Positions 32,276 to 41,038 of a DNA stretch of 64,000 nt are shown here, piece by piece. Position 1 is the first letter of the stretch; every line of letters begins with the position of its first letter. Origin of the DNA: Thauera propionica. Its GTDB lineage: Bacteria; Pseudomonadota; Gammaproteobacteria; Burkholderiales; Rhodocyclaceae. Under the pieces are notes generated by a model, which was given only the letters and a program-made list of their open reading frames with translations, searched no databases and was not told the DNA's origin. The stretch spans positions 1-64,000 of the forward strand of contig NZ_NOIH01000003.1 in assembly GCF_002245655.1 (NCBI RefSeq), read 5' to 3'. A program made the translations under genes and the position numbers.

Positions 32276-33444
32276 TGCTGACCCGCTGCCCAGCCTGCCA
32301 GACGGTGTTCCGGCTCAGTCCGGAACAGCTCAACGCGCGTCGGGGCGAGGTTCGCTGCGGCCATTGCTTCCACCCCTTCAACGCTCGCGAACACGAGATC
32401 CGCCCACGCGAGGCTCTGGCTTCGCCGCGCTCGCCGCGCCTGACCTTTCCGGAAATCGAGACGGCGGCGCCGTCGCCAGCACCGGCACCGGCAGAACCGA
32501 TCCGACCGCCAGTCGCGGATGAGCCCGTCCAGACGCAGGCGGCAAGCCTGACCGATCTCGATTTCGTGATTCCGGATTTCCCCGGCCTGACGCCACCGCG
32601 CGAGCGTTTCGATCCAGAACCGCTCGATACCGATGCCGATGCATCCCGTGCGCAGCCTACGGCAACGTTGCCAGAGGTTCTTCGCAGCGGACGCAGGGCA
32701 GCACCCGCCGAGTCCGCGGGCCAAGGCGAACAGCCGTCGACCTCCGAAGCAAACCCGGCGGTCGAAGAAGCGCCCCCAGATGCGGCAGCGCTCTCTGCGG
32801 CGGATGTCCGCGCTGAACCCCTCTCGCCCGGAAACGAGGCCGAGATCGTAGCGCCCGAACCCGCCACGGCGCCCCCCGAGCCTGTCGTGCCGGCCGACAT
32901 CAAGCCAGCCCACATCGACATCGCGCGGCTCGACGCACGGTACGGCCGCCCACCCAAGCCGGCCAGCGCCGCGGTGCGCACGCTGGAAGGTCTCACCGTC
33001 GGCCTGCTGGCCGGGCTATTGCTTGTACAGGGCACCTATCTGTATCGCACCGAGATCGCACGCGAACTGCCCGGCCTGCGCCCGATCCTGACGACCGCCT
33101 GCGCACAGCTGGGCTGCGACGTTCCCTATCCCCGCAATGCAGAGTCGATCGGGCTCGACGCCTCGGACCTGCAATCGGAACCGGGACGGCCGGGCAATTA
33201 CGTCCTGCACGCCACGGTCAACAACCGCGCGGACTATGCACAGACCTGGCCCCATCTGGAATTGACGCTGACCGATGCGCGCGACATGCCGATCGCCCGC
33301 CGAACCCTCGCTCCAGACGAATGGGTTCCGGCGGCGCAACGCGTCGAGGCGTTCGCAGGGCGGCGGGCGGTCAATGCCCGCATCCGCTTCGAAGCGCCTG
33401 ATCTTGCACCAACCGGCTACCGGGTCTACGTCTTCTACCCCTGA
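32272..33444 (+). CDS. zinc-ribbon and DUF3426 membrane protein
   Basis: The 390-residue protein has three parts. An N-terminal MJ0042-type zinc ribbon has Cys6, Cys9, Cys29 and Cys32 (CPAC and CGHC). A long Pro/Ala/Glu-rich low-complexity linker spans about 50-240. One membrane helix (TVGLLAGLLLVQGTYLY) precedes a C-terminal DUF3426 domain with LTDARDMPIARRTLAPDEWVP. Genes of this kind regularly follow prmA in betaproteobacteria; the function is unknown. The start at 32272 overlaps the prmA stop, and a second ATG follows immediately. Confidence 0.87.
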   Translation: MMLTRCPACQTVFRLSPEQLNARRGEVRCGHCFHPFNAREHEIRPREALASPRSPRLTFPEIETAAPSPAPAPAEPIRPPVADEPVQTQAASLTDLDFVIPDFPGLTPPRERFDPEPLDTDADASRAQPTATLPEVLRSGRRAAPAESAGQGEQPSTSEANPAVEEAPPDAAALSAADVRAEPLSPGNEAEIVAPEPATAPPEPVVPADIKPAHIDIARLDARYGRPPKPASAAVRTLEGLTVGLLAGLLLVQGTYLYRTEIARELPGLRPILTTACAQLGCDVPYPRNAESIGLDASDLQSEPGRPGNYVLHATVNNRADYAQTWPHLELTLTDARDMPIARRTLAPDEWVPAAQRVEAFAGRRAVNARIRFEAPDLAPTGYRVYVFYP

Positions 33445-33476
33445 CCTTCTACCGGTAACGCCCGTCGTCTCGGCAC

Positions 33477-33950
33477 TCAGCGCGTCACGCGCGTGGTGCC
33501 GGCGTCGCGCAGCACGCGCACGCGCTCGCCGGGCCGGAAACCCTCGCCCTCGTCGGCCTGCACCACGGCCAGGAACTGGCCGTTATCCAGCCGAACGGTG
33601 ACTTCAACCCCTTGCGTACGCGTCACGCCTTCCTCGACCGCAGCGCCGGCCACGCCACCCGCCACAGCCCCGATCACCGTCGCCACCGCCTGACCGCGGC
33701 CGCCGCCGATCGTGCTGCCGGCAATGCCGCCCACGGCCGCGCCTGCCACCGTACCCACCGGCGACTTGGTCCCCTCCAGTTGCACGCCGCGCACCGACTC
33801 GACGGTACCGAACTGCACCGTCATCGCGCGGCGCGCCTCGGTGCGCGAATAAGTTCCACCACCCAGCCCCTGCGCACAACCGCCAAGGATCAGCAATGCA
33901 GCAAGCGCACCCGCCGTGGCCCGCAGCCTGGTCGATTTCAGATTCACCAT
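33477..33950 (-). CDS. glycine-zipper outer membrane lipoprotein (SlyB/Pcp-like)
   Basis: The 157-residue lipoprotein has lipobox LGGC (Cys25). The centre has a glycine-zipper double helix (SPVGTVAGAAVGGIAGSTIGGGRGQAVATVIGAVAGGVAGAAVEEG), typical of SlyB/Pcp lipoproteins. A small C-terminal beta domain (VEVTVRLDNGQFLAVVQADEGEGFRPGERVRVL) follows. It probably sits in the outer membrane. The start lies within the end of the upstream kinase gene (7-base overlap), so the two are likely cotranscribed. Confidence 0.88.
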   Translation of the reverse strand: MVNLKSTRLRATAGALAALLILGGCAQGLGGGTYSRTEARRAMTVQFGTVESVRGVQLEGTKSPVGTVAGAAVGGIAGSTIGGGRGQAVATVIGAVAGGVAGAAVEEGVTRTQGVEVTVRLDNGQFLAVVQADEGEGFRPGERVRVLRDAGTTRVTR

Positions 33951-34879
33951 AGATCCTCCCCGAAAGCCTGCCGATAGCGCGCCGCAATATCGTCGCGCGT
34001 CGGCTGGTGGTTTTGTCCGCCACGGCAGGCGATCTTGATCGCGCCCATCACCGCAGCCAAACGGCCCGCACGCAGCATGTCCCAGCCATTCGCGATGCCG
34101 TGAAGCAGGCCGGCCCGATACGCGTCGCCACAGCCCGTGGGATCGACGATCGCATCCGGTCTGGCGGCTGGGATGCTCAACACCTTACCGCGATGATGGA
34201 TACGCGAACCTTCGCCACCCAAGGTCACCACAAAGGCATCCACCATCGCGGCGAGATCGGCCTCGCTGCGGCCCGTCTTCTCGCACATCAGGCGAGCCTC
34301 GTAGTCATTGACCGTGCAGTAGGTAGCCAGTTGCAGGCATTCGAGTAACTCTTCGCTACCGAGAATCGGCAGCGCCTGACCCGGATCGAACACGAAGGGC
34401 ACGCCTGCCTCGGCAAAGCCCTTCGCATGGCGCAACATGCCATCGCGGCCGTCAGGCGACACGATACCCAGCTTCACGCCCTTCGCCTCGCGCACATCGT
34501 TAAGGTGCGAATGAAACATCGCGCCAGGGTGGAAGGCGGTGATCTGGTTGTCGTCGAGGTCCGTCGTGATGAAGGCCTGGGCGGTGAAGGTGCCCGGGAC
34601 CTCGCGCACATGATCCTCGCGCAGCCCCAGCTTCTGCAGGCGATAGCGATAGGGGCCGGCATCCTCGCCGACGGTGGCCATGATCAGCGGATCGCTGCCG
34701 AGCAACTTCAAGGAATAGGCAATGTTGCCGGCGCAGCCACCGAACTCGCGGCGCAGATCCGGCACCAGGAAGGATACATTCAGGATGTGGATCTGCTCGG
34801 GCAGGATGTGATTCTTGAAGCGGTCGTGGAAGACCATGATCGAGTCGTAGGCGACCGATCCGCAGACGAGGATGGACAT
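33944..34879 (-). CDS. PfkB-family sugar or nucleoside kinase (adenosine kinase-like)
   Basis: The 311-residue PfkB-fold kinase begins MSILVCGSVAYDSIMVFHDRF, with substrate-side GGCAGNIAYSLKLLG and the anion-hole and catalytic motif DPTGCGDAYRAGLL (usually DTxGAGD). Sequence flavour and length fit the betaproteobacterial proteins annotated as adenosine kinase, but ribokinase-like activity on another substrate cannot be excluded. A perfect TATAAT lies about 37-42 bases upstream, inside the loop of the terminator of the preceding HIT gene. Confidence 0.85.
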   Translation of the reverse strand: MSILVCGSVAYDSIMVFHDRFKNHILPEQIHILNVSFLVPDLRREFGGCAGNIAYSLKLLGSDPLIMATVGEDAGPYRYRLQKLGLREDHVREVPGTFTAQAFITTDLDDNQITAFHPGAMFHSHLNDVREAKGVKLGIVSPDGRDGMLRHAKGFAEAGVPFVFDPGQALPILGSEELLECLQLATYCTVNDYEARLMCEKTGRSEADLAAMVDAFVVTLGGEGSRIHHRGKVLSIPAARPDAIVDPTGCGDAYRAGLLHGIANGWDMLRAGRLAAVMGAIKIACRGGQNHQPTRDDIAARYRQAFGEDLW

Positions 34880-34903
34880 AGGGCAGGCCCGCAGGGACGA
34901 ATG

Positions 34904-34931
34904 AAAAAGGCCGCCATTATACGAGGCGGCC
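34904..34931 (-). terminator. terminator of the HIT gene with an embedded -10 hexamer
   Basis: GGCCGCC (34909-34915) and GGCGGCC (34925-34931) form a 7-bp stem with a 9-base loop. On the minus strand it is followed by five T (34904-34908). The loop reads TATAAT on the minus strand (34916-34921), a perfect -10 placed to start the PfkB gene transcript near 34909. Confidence 0.75.
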
Positions 34932-35012
34932 CTGCTGCCCTGTCCGGCAGACGGTCACGTTCCCGGCAGGATTGGCGACGCGACCGAGGCCGCTCGCCTG
35001 CCGGAAGCCATG

Positions 35013-35429
35013 TCAGTCCACCAGTCCTGCGCGCAGGCGCTCAGCCATCTCCTGCAGGGCCTCGCGCGACGGGTTCTTCACCGGCCACGCCAGCGCCATG
35101 CCGTCGTCCGTCCATCGCGGCAGCACGTGGATATGGAAGTGGAACACCGTCTGCGCGCCTGCGGGCTCGTTCGCCTGCAAAAGCGTCACGCCCTCGCAGC
35201 CGGTCACTTTCTTCACCGTCCGCGCCATTCGAGCCGCCGTGCGCAGCGCCGCGCCAGCCAGCGTGTCGTCGAGCGCGTAGATGTTGTCGCGATGCGGTTT
35301 CACCATCACCAGCATGTGGCCGGGATTCACCGACTGGATGTCCATGATCGCGAGCGTGTGCTCATCCTCATACACCTTCGATGCCGGCAGTTCGCCCTTC
35401 ACGATGCGGCAGAACACGCAGTTGTCCAT
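35013..35429 (-). CDS. HIT-family nucleotide hydrolase
   Basis: The 138-residue histidine-triad protein begins MDNCVFCRIVKGELPASKVYEDEH, the usual HIT opening. The triad is HFHIHVLPR. It probably hydrolyses dinucleoside polyphosphates or AMP-linked substrates, but the physiological substrate is unknown. It is divergent from olsB and has its own terminator, so it is monocistronic. Confidence 0.9.
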   Translation of the reverse strand: MDNCVFCRIVKGELPASKVYEDEHTLAIMDIQSVNPGHMLVMVKPHRDNIYALDDTLAGAALRTAARMARTVKKVTGCEGVTLLQANEPAGAQTVFHFHIHVLPRWTDDGMALAWPVKNPSREALQEMAERLRAGLVD

Positions 35430-35454
35430 CCCCTCTCCTCGTCTGTCTGCGTTT

Positions 35455-35510
35455 CAGTCATCGCATCGTAACCATCGCGTCACCGCATCGCAACGCAGGC
35501 TTTCGAGAAT
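35455..35510 (+). promoter_or_regulatory. candidate PHO box array and promoter of olsBA
   Basis: Four heptamers start every 11 bp at 35455, 35466, 35477 and 35488: CAGTCAT, TCGTAAC, GCGTCAC and TCGCAAC. PhoB half-sites are CTGTCAT/C repeated every 11 bp, and the units match 6, 4, 5 and 3 of 7 positions. GAGAAT at 35505-35510 could be the -10, ten bases after the last unit, where PhoB-dependent promoters place it. The match is degenerate. Confidence 0.45.
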
Positions 35511-35540
35511 GGCCCCATTCCAACAGGACGGACAACAGCC

Positions 35541-36308
35541 ATGCTCGAGAACCGCCAGCCCCGCCAGGACACCGCCGCCCGCAAGGGCCGCAACCTCCAC
35601 GTCGGCCTCGCCACCTGCGAAACCGAGATCCTCGAAGCCCAGAAGCTGCGCTATCGCGTGTTCGCCGACGAGATGGGCGCTCGCCTGCCGACCCGCACGC
35701 CGGGCGTCGACCGCGACATCTACGACCCCTTCTGCGAACACCTGATCGTGCGCGACGAAGATGCCGGCCGCATCGTCGGCACCTACCGCATCCTGTCCCC
35801 GTCCGCGGCGCGCAGGGTCGGCGGATACTACTCGGAGAACGAATTCGACCTCACCCGCCTCCAGCACCTCCGCCCGCGGCTGGTCGAGATCGGGCGCTCC
35901 TGCATCGATGCCGACTACCGCAGTGGCGCGGTGATCGCGCTGCTATGGGGCGGCCTCGCACGCTACATGCAGGAGAACGGCTACGACTATCTGGTCGGCT
36001 GCGCCTCGGTCAGCATGGCTGACGGCGGCCACGCCGCAGCCAGCCTGTATAATCGCCTGCGCGAAAAGCACCTCGCACCGACCGAGTACCACGTGTTCCC
36101 GCGCTGCCCACTGCCGATGCGCGCACTGCGCAGTGACCTTGCCGCCGAGCCGCCGCCGCTGATCAAGGGCTACCTGCGCGCTGGCGCCTGGATCTGCGGC
36201 GACCCCGCCTGGGATCCCGACTTCAACACCGCCGACCTGCCGATCCTTATGCCGATGACCAAGGTCGACGACCGCTACGCGCGACACTTCATGGGACGCC
36301 AAGGCTGA
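35541..36308 (+). CDS. olsB: L-ornithine N-alpha-acyltransferase OlsB
   Basis: OlsB transfers a 3-hydroxyacyl chain from acyl-ACP to ornithine, making lyso-ornithine lipid. The 255-residue GNAT-fold protein has the family segments EAQKLRYRVFADEMGARLP, IYDPFCEHLIVRD, GRIVGTYRIL, YYSENEFDL and EIGRSCIDADYRSGAVIALLWGG. It overlaps olsA by one base at the stop, so the two form a complete ornithine-lipid pathway. A candidate PHO box upstream fits phosphate-limited synthesis of phosphorus-free lipids. Confidence 0.92.
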   Translation: MLENRQPRQDTAARKGRNLHVGLATCETEILEAQKLRYRVFADEMGARLPTRTPGVDRDIYDPFCEHLIVRDEDAGRIVGTYRILSPSAARRVGGYYSENEFDLTRLQHLRPRLVEIGRSCIDADYRSGAVIALLWGGLARYMQENGYDYLVGCASVSMADGGHAAASLYNRLREKHLAPTEYHVFPRCPLPMRALRSDLAAEPPPLIKGYLRAGAWICGDPAWDPDFNTADLPILMPMTKVDDRYARHFMGRQG

Positions 36309-37129
36309 TGAACGGACAGGGGCAGACCGCTGACCTGCGGACGCAGACACAGGCCTCGGCGGCCGCTCCTGTCGTGCCGGCCGCATTCGCACCCACACCG
36401 CCGCTCTTGCGCGCCTGGCGCTACCTGCGGCTCACCCTTCACCTGCTGCAGGGTGCGGCAACGCTGGCGCTGGTCTATCCCTTGTGCAAGCCCACGACCC
36501 GGCTGAGCCTGCGCCAGCGCTGGTCCCGGCGCCTGCTCGTCATCCTGGGTCTGCGCCTGCAGCTGGAAGGTGCGCCGATCGCACCGGGCGCGATGCTGGT
36601 CGCCAACCACATCTCCTGGGTGGACATCTTCGTCATCAATGCCGCCTCCCCTTCAGCCTTCGTCAGCAAGGCCGAGGTGCGCAGCTGGCCGCTCATAGGC
36701 TGGCTGGCCGCGCGCAACGACACCATCTTCCTGCGCCGTGGCAGCCGCGGCCACGCGCGCATCATCAATGCCGAGATCGCCGCCTTGCTGGACGCCGGCC
36801 GCAACGTGGCCATCTTCCCCGAAGGCACGACCACCGACGGCAGCCACGTGCTGCATTTCCACGCCGCGCTGCTGCAACCTGCCGTCGCCAGCGGCCACGC
36901 CGTGCAGCCGCTCGCGTTGAGCTACCGGAACCCGGATGGAAGCCACAGCCGCGCGCCCGCCTACGACGGCGAACTGAGCCTGGGCCAATGCACGGCCAAC
37001 ATCATCGCAGCGCGGGAGCTCGTCGCACGGGTAACGGTTTCGGCGCCCATCGAGACGGCCGAAGGCATCGACCGCCGCAGCCTCGCCCAACAGGCTCGTG
37101 CCGCAGTCATGCGGGATATCGGCGCCTAA
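36308..37129 (+). CDS. olsA: lyso-ornithine lipid O-acyltransferase OlsA
   Basis: OlsA adds the second, ester-linked acyl chain to lyso-ornithine lipid. The 273-residue PlsC-type acyltransferase has the HX4D motif in NHISWVD and the substrate motif FPEGTTTDGS. A hydrophobic stretch near 45-62 probably associates with the membrane. Context directly behind olsB separates it from the general phosphatidate acyltransferase PlsC. Its TAA overlaps the apaH stop tail to tail. Confidence 0.9.
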   Translation: MNGQGQTADLRTQTQASAAAPVVPAAFAPTPPLLRAWRYLRLTLHLLQGAATLALVYPLCKPTTRLSLRQRWSRRLLVILGLRLQLEGAPIAPGAMLVANHISWVDIFVINAASPSAFVSKAEVRSWPLIGWLAARNDTIFLRRGSRGHARIINAEIAALLDAGRNVAIFPEGTTTDGSHVLHFHAALLQPAVASGHAVQPLALSYRNPDGSHSRAPAYDGELSLGQCTANIIAARELVARVTVSAPIETAEGIDRRSLAQQARAAVMRDIGA

Positions 37130-37923
37130 CCCGGCACCTGGAACACCTCGCCGTCCTCGATGCGCACCGCAGTGAGCTTGCCGCCCCACACGCAGCCCGA
37201 ATCGAGCGCAATCAGTCCCGGCTCGCGGTAGAAACCCAGCGCCGACCAATGGCCGCACACAATCGTGTGCGTGCGATTCATCCGGTCCGGCACGCGGAAC
37301 CACGGCAGCGTGCCCGGCGGCGCCTGGTCGGGTGCCCCTTTCGCGCGCAATGCCATGCGTCCGTCGGGCGAGCAAAAGCGCATCCGCGTGCAGGCGTTGA
37401 CGATCACGCGCAGCCGATCCCAGCCCTTGAGCTTTTCGTCCCAGCGCTCGGGCCGGTTGCCGGCCAGTTGCAGCAGGAAGGTCTTCGCCTTCGGCCCAGT
37501 CAGCGCCGCTGCAACCTCGTCGGACAGCGCCTTCGCCTTCGCCACGGTCCAGCCGGGCAGCAAGCCCGCATGCACCAGCACGTGGTCGCCCTCGACCTGT
37601 ACCAGCGGCCGCTGTGCCAGCCAGCCCAGCAATTCGTCGCGATCCGGCGCCTCCAGTACCTGGAACAGGGTGTCGTCACTGTCACGCCGCGAATAGCCGG
37701 CCGCAACCATCAGCAGATAGAGATCATGGTTGCCGAGCACGACATTCGCCGCCGGCCCCATGTCTCGCAGCATGCGCAGCACGCGCAGCGACTCCGGCCC
37801 GCGATTGACGAGATCGCCAACCACCCAGAGCTGGTCCCTTGCAGGGTCGAAGGCGATGCGCTCGAGCATCCGATCGAGCGGTCCGTAACAGCCCTGGATG
37901 TCGCCGATGGCGTAGCTTGGCAT
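37126..37923 (-). CDS. apaH: bis(5'-nucleosyl)-tetraphosphatase, symmetrical (ApaH)
   Basis: ApaH cleaves diadenosine tetraphosphate into two ADP and can remove Np4 caps from RNA. The 265-residue metallophosphoesterase begins MPSYAIGDIQGCYGPLDRML and has GDLVNRGPESLRVLR and LGNHDLYLL, the metal-ligand motifs. The ATG is the family start; upstream in-frame residues are not conserved. Its stop codon overlaps that of olsA, leaving no room for a terminator between them. Confidence 0.95.
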   Translation of the reverse strand: MPSYAIGDIQGCYGPLDRMLERIAFDPARDQLWVVGDLVNRGPESLRVLRMLRDMGPAANVVLGNHDLYLLMVAAGYSRRDSDDTLFQVLEAPDRDELLGWLAQRPLVQVEGDHVLVHAGLLPGWTVAKAKALSDEVAAALTGPKAKTFLLQLAGNRPERWDEKLKGWDRLRVIVNACTRMRFCSPDGRMALRAKGAPDQAPPGTLPWFRVPDRMNRTHTIVCGHWSALGFYREPGLIALDSGCVWGGKLTAVRIEDGEVFQVPG

Positions 37924-38083
37924 GCTGGGAACGGGGGTGCGCAAAGACCCGCACCGAGAACGTGAAAGGGAGCTGAATCTTACCGGCGTATTGCTGCGCT
38001 CGGGTTTCATCTGAGTTGCCGACATCCGTGAGCGCCAGGCGGATACTGCGCGGTCCGCGAGCACCAGCGATCGAGAACGCAGC

Positions 38084-38117
38084 AAAAAACAAAACGGGAG
38101 CCGAAGCTCCCGTTTTG
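38084..38117 (-). terminator. terminator of the porin gene
   Basis: CAAAACGGGAGC (38090-38101) and GCTCCCGTTTTG (38106-38117) form a perfect 12-bp stem with a 4-base loop. On the minus strand it is followed by a T run (38084-38089). The stop of the porin gene is 27 bases before it. Confidence 0.92.
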
Positions 38118-38143
38118 ATCTTCAAACCTGTCCGGAAGACAGA

Positions 38144-39190
38144 TTAGAAGGTGTGACGCACGCCGAGACCGAACTTGCTCTCGTAGCCTTCGCCAGCCAG
38201 CGAGTTCTCTTCGATGTCGTAGTCGCCGTACTGAGCGTACACCGTGGTGCGCTTCGACAGGCTGTGGTGGTAACCAATCGAGAAGCGATCGTTGTTGGAA
38301 TCATCCACATCGTCGATCTCTTGCTGACCGTAAGCCAGCACCACGTTGCCAGCTGCCGAGACCGGAACGGTGGCAGCAAGGAACCACTGCTTGACCTTAC
38401 CGTCATCCCCACCGAGCTCGAGCTTGTCCTGACCATAGGCAGCAGCCAGTTTGACCACGCCGAAGTCATAGGCGGCACCCAGATCCCAGACGGTTTCGGT
38501 TGCATCGATAGCGTCAACCTTGACCTTATGGTAGTTCGCGCCAAGGGTCAGCGGACCGTTCTTATAGACAGGCGAGACTGCCCAGATGTTCGCATCCAGA
38601 TCGTCGTCAGCGCGCTCGTCATTCAGTGCGCTAGCGGTGTAAGCCACAGTCACCGTCAGGCCCGAGAAGCTCGGCGAGATGTAAGCGACAGTGTTATCAA
38701 GACGGGTGACAGGATCTGCTTTGCCCGAAAGCACGAAGTTCAGCAGACCTGCACCTTGGGTGTAATTGGTGCTGAAACCGGTGATGGCCGAATCCAGGAA
38801 GGGGTCCAGGCTGCCCAGGAATGCGTTTTGCGGGGTGGTCAGGCGACCAGCGGCAACGGTACCGAAACCGCCACTCAGGAACAGGTAAGAATCACGACGC
38901 GAGCTCGACGCGATGTAGTCACGCTCTTCGTTGGTGTCGAAGTTCAGACGGGTCTGAACGTCGAAACCAACCTTCAGGCCATTGCCCAGATCTTCGGTGC
39001 CCTTGAAGCCGATGAAGCTGGGCTGCAGCAGGCCGCTGTCGATACCGTTACGGCTCTCAGCGTCACCCGAGTGCGAACCCGAGTAGGAATAACCCATATC
39101 GACACGACCGTAGACGGTCACGTTCGACTGAGCGAAGGCCGGAGCGGCAGCAGCGGCGGCAACAGCCAGCGCGATCAGTTTCTTCTGCAT
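38144..39190 (-). CDS. general outer membrane porin
   Basis: The 348-residue trimeric-porin-type beta-barrel has signal peptide MQKKLIALAVAAAAAAPAFA and then QSNVTVYGRVDMGYSYSG, the classic betaproteobacterial porin start. It shows alternating strands, the loop region PQNAFLGSLDPFLDSAITGFS and a terminal phenylalanine (SKFGLGVRHTF) needed for barrel assembly. It is monocistronic, with its own promoter and a strong terminator. Substrate selectivity cannot be read from the sequence. Confidence 0.95.
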   Translation of the reverse strand: MQKKLIALAVAAAAAAPAFAQSNVTVYGRVDMGYSYSGSHSGDAESRNGIDSGLLQPSFIGFKGTEDLGNGLKVGFDVQTRLNFDTNEERDYIASSSRRDSYLFLSGGFGTVAAGRLTTPQNAFLGSLDPFLDSAITGFSTNYTQGAGLLNFVLSGKADPVTRLDNTVAYISPSFSGLTVTVAYTASALNDERADDDLDANIWAVSPVYKNGPLTLGANYHKVKVDAIDATETVWDLGAAYDFGVVKLAAAYGQDKLELGGDDGKVKQWFLAATVPVSAAGNVVLAYGQQEIDDVDDSNNDRFSIGYHHSLSKRTTVYAQYGDYDIEENSLAGEGYESKFGLGVRHTF

Positions 39191-39269
39191 GTGTTTCTCC
39201 TCAAATATGAAGTTGAGACCTTGGCATGTGCCTCGGCCCTACTCACCTCTCTGGCGAGAAGTTGGAGCG

Positions 39270-39298
39270 ATTCTGCAAACCCGCCGCGCCCCTTGCAA
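39270..39298 (-). promoter_or_regulatory. porin promoter
   Basis: On the minus strand TTGCAA (39293-39298) and CAGAAT (39270-39275) are 17 bp apart, matching 4 of 6 at each hexamer. Transcription would start near 39263, giving a leader of about 70 bases before the porin ATG, which has GAGGAGA just upstream. Confidence 0.55.
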
Positions 39299-39335
39299 GC
39301 CCGGCAGCGCTAAAACACCACATTCGGAGGATTGT

Positions 39336-39353
39336 TGTTGCAGTCGTGCAACA
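39336..39353. promoter_or_regulatory. 18-bp palindrome between porin and rpoH
   Basis: TGTTGCAGTCGTGCAACA is a perfect inverted repeat with 7-base arms and a 4-base centre. It lies about 40 bp upstream of the porin -35. I do not recognise the binding protein; the form suits a dimeric helix-turn-helix regulator. Confidence 0.45.
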
Positions 39354-39502
39354 GATGACAACGCCAATGGCACCTGCCTGCGGGAATCGCAGCCGGCGCC
39401 GTCGGGCGGGGTCGTAGCCCTGACAATGGGATACCCGCATGCCCGAACCCACGTACGATCGGGAGGAAGCGCCGTGTATCAAAGACGGAACTCGAGCCCG
39501 GC

Positions 39503-39529
39503 TTAGCACTCTGATGCCCCGAGTGCTAA
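39503..39529 (+). promoter_or_regulatory. CIRCE element (HrcA operator) upstream of rpoH
   Basis: TTAGCACTC, nine bases, then GAGTGCTAA match the CIRCE consensus at every position. HrcA represses heat-shock genes through this site. It sits 28 bases before the rpoH ATG. TAATAT at 39527-39532 may be a -10, with TTAGCA at 39503-39508 as a weak -35 at 18 bp, so the operator would cover the promoter. Confidence 0.95.
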
Positions 39530-39557
39530 TATTCGAGCGCAAGGAGGACACAAGCCT

Positions 39558-40409
<852 letters not shown>

Positions 40410-40471
40410 AGTTCACGTTGGCATGCAAGTGGCTATACTCAGCCAAGAGCCTGGCCAACGGAGAACGCGAC

Positions 40472-40708
40472 ATGCCCCACTACAGCAAGCTGCTTGACCG
40501 GATCAGCATCTCGGCAGACCAGTGCGGCGGCCGTCCATGCATCCGGGGTTTGCGAATCCGGGTTTCGGACGTTCTCGGTTTGCTGGGCGCAGGCGCGAGC
40601 TTTGAAGAGATTCTCGAGGACTATCCTTTCCTGGAGGAGGCGGACATCCGTGCATGCCTCGAGTACGCAGCCATTCAGGCCGATCACACAATCCTCGTCG
40701 CAGCATGA
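40472..40708 (+). CDS. DUF433 protein, probable antitoxin
   Basis: The 78-residue DUF433 protein has the signature ISADQCGGRPCIRGLRIRVSDVLGLLGAGASFEEILEDYPFLEEADIRACLEYAA. These proteins are frequently encoded just upstream of a PIN-like DUF5615 protein and are thought to be the antitoxin. GGAGA precedes the ATG. Its TGA overlaps the ATG of the next gene by four bases, so the two are translationally coupled. The pair is inserted between rpoH and the oxidase region. Confidence 0.9.
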   Translation: MPHYSKLLDRISISADQCGGRPCIRGLRIRVSDVLGLLGAGASFEEILEDYPFLEEADIRACLEYAAIQADHTILVAA

Positions 40709-41037
40709 GGCTGCTGGTCGACAATCAGCTTCCAGCGGCTCTGGCTCGCTGGCTCTCGTCGAAGCAGCTATGCGCAGCGCACGTCACGGACGTTGGCCTC
40801 GCAGACGCCTCGGATAGCGAGATCTGGCGCCACGCGCGAGAAGAGAGCTTGGTCATCGTCACGAAGGACGACGACTTCCGTATCCTCGCCAACCACCAAA
40901 GAAGCATCCCGCCTCAGGTCGTCTGGGTTCGGCTGGGAAACTGCCGTAAGCAGGCATTGTTCACGGCCTTCGACTCTGTACTCCCCCAGTTGATCGAGGC
41001 GCTCGAAGCCGGCGAATCCATCGTCGAGATTCGCTGA
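40705..41037 (+). CDS. DUF5615 PIN-like protein, probable toxin
   Basis: The 110-residue DUF5615 (Mut7-C-like PIN fold) protein begins MRLLVDNQLPAALARWL, with the acidic residue after LLV, then DVGLADASDSEIWRHAREESLVIVTKDDDF, whose D-D-D cluster is a likely metal site, and VVWVRLGNC. PIN-fold toxins cleave RNA; that activity is inferred. It is paired with the DUF433 gene. The stop is one base from the convergent sco stop. Confidence 0.88.
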   Translation: MRLLVDNQLPAALARWLSSKQLCAAHVTDVGLADASDSEIWRHAREESLVIVTKDDDFRILANHQRSIPPQVVWVRLGNCRKQALFTAFDSVLPQLIEALEAGESIVEIR

Positions 41038-41038
41038 C

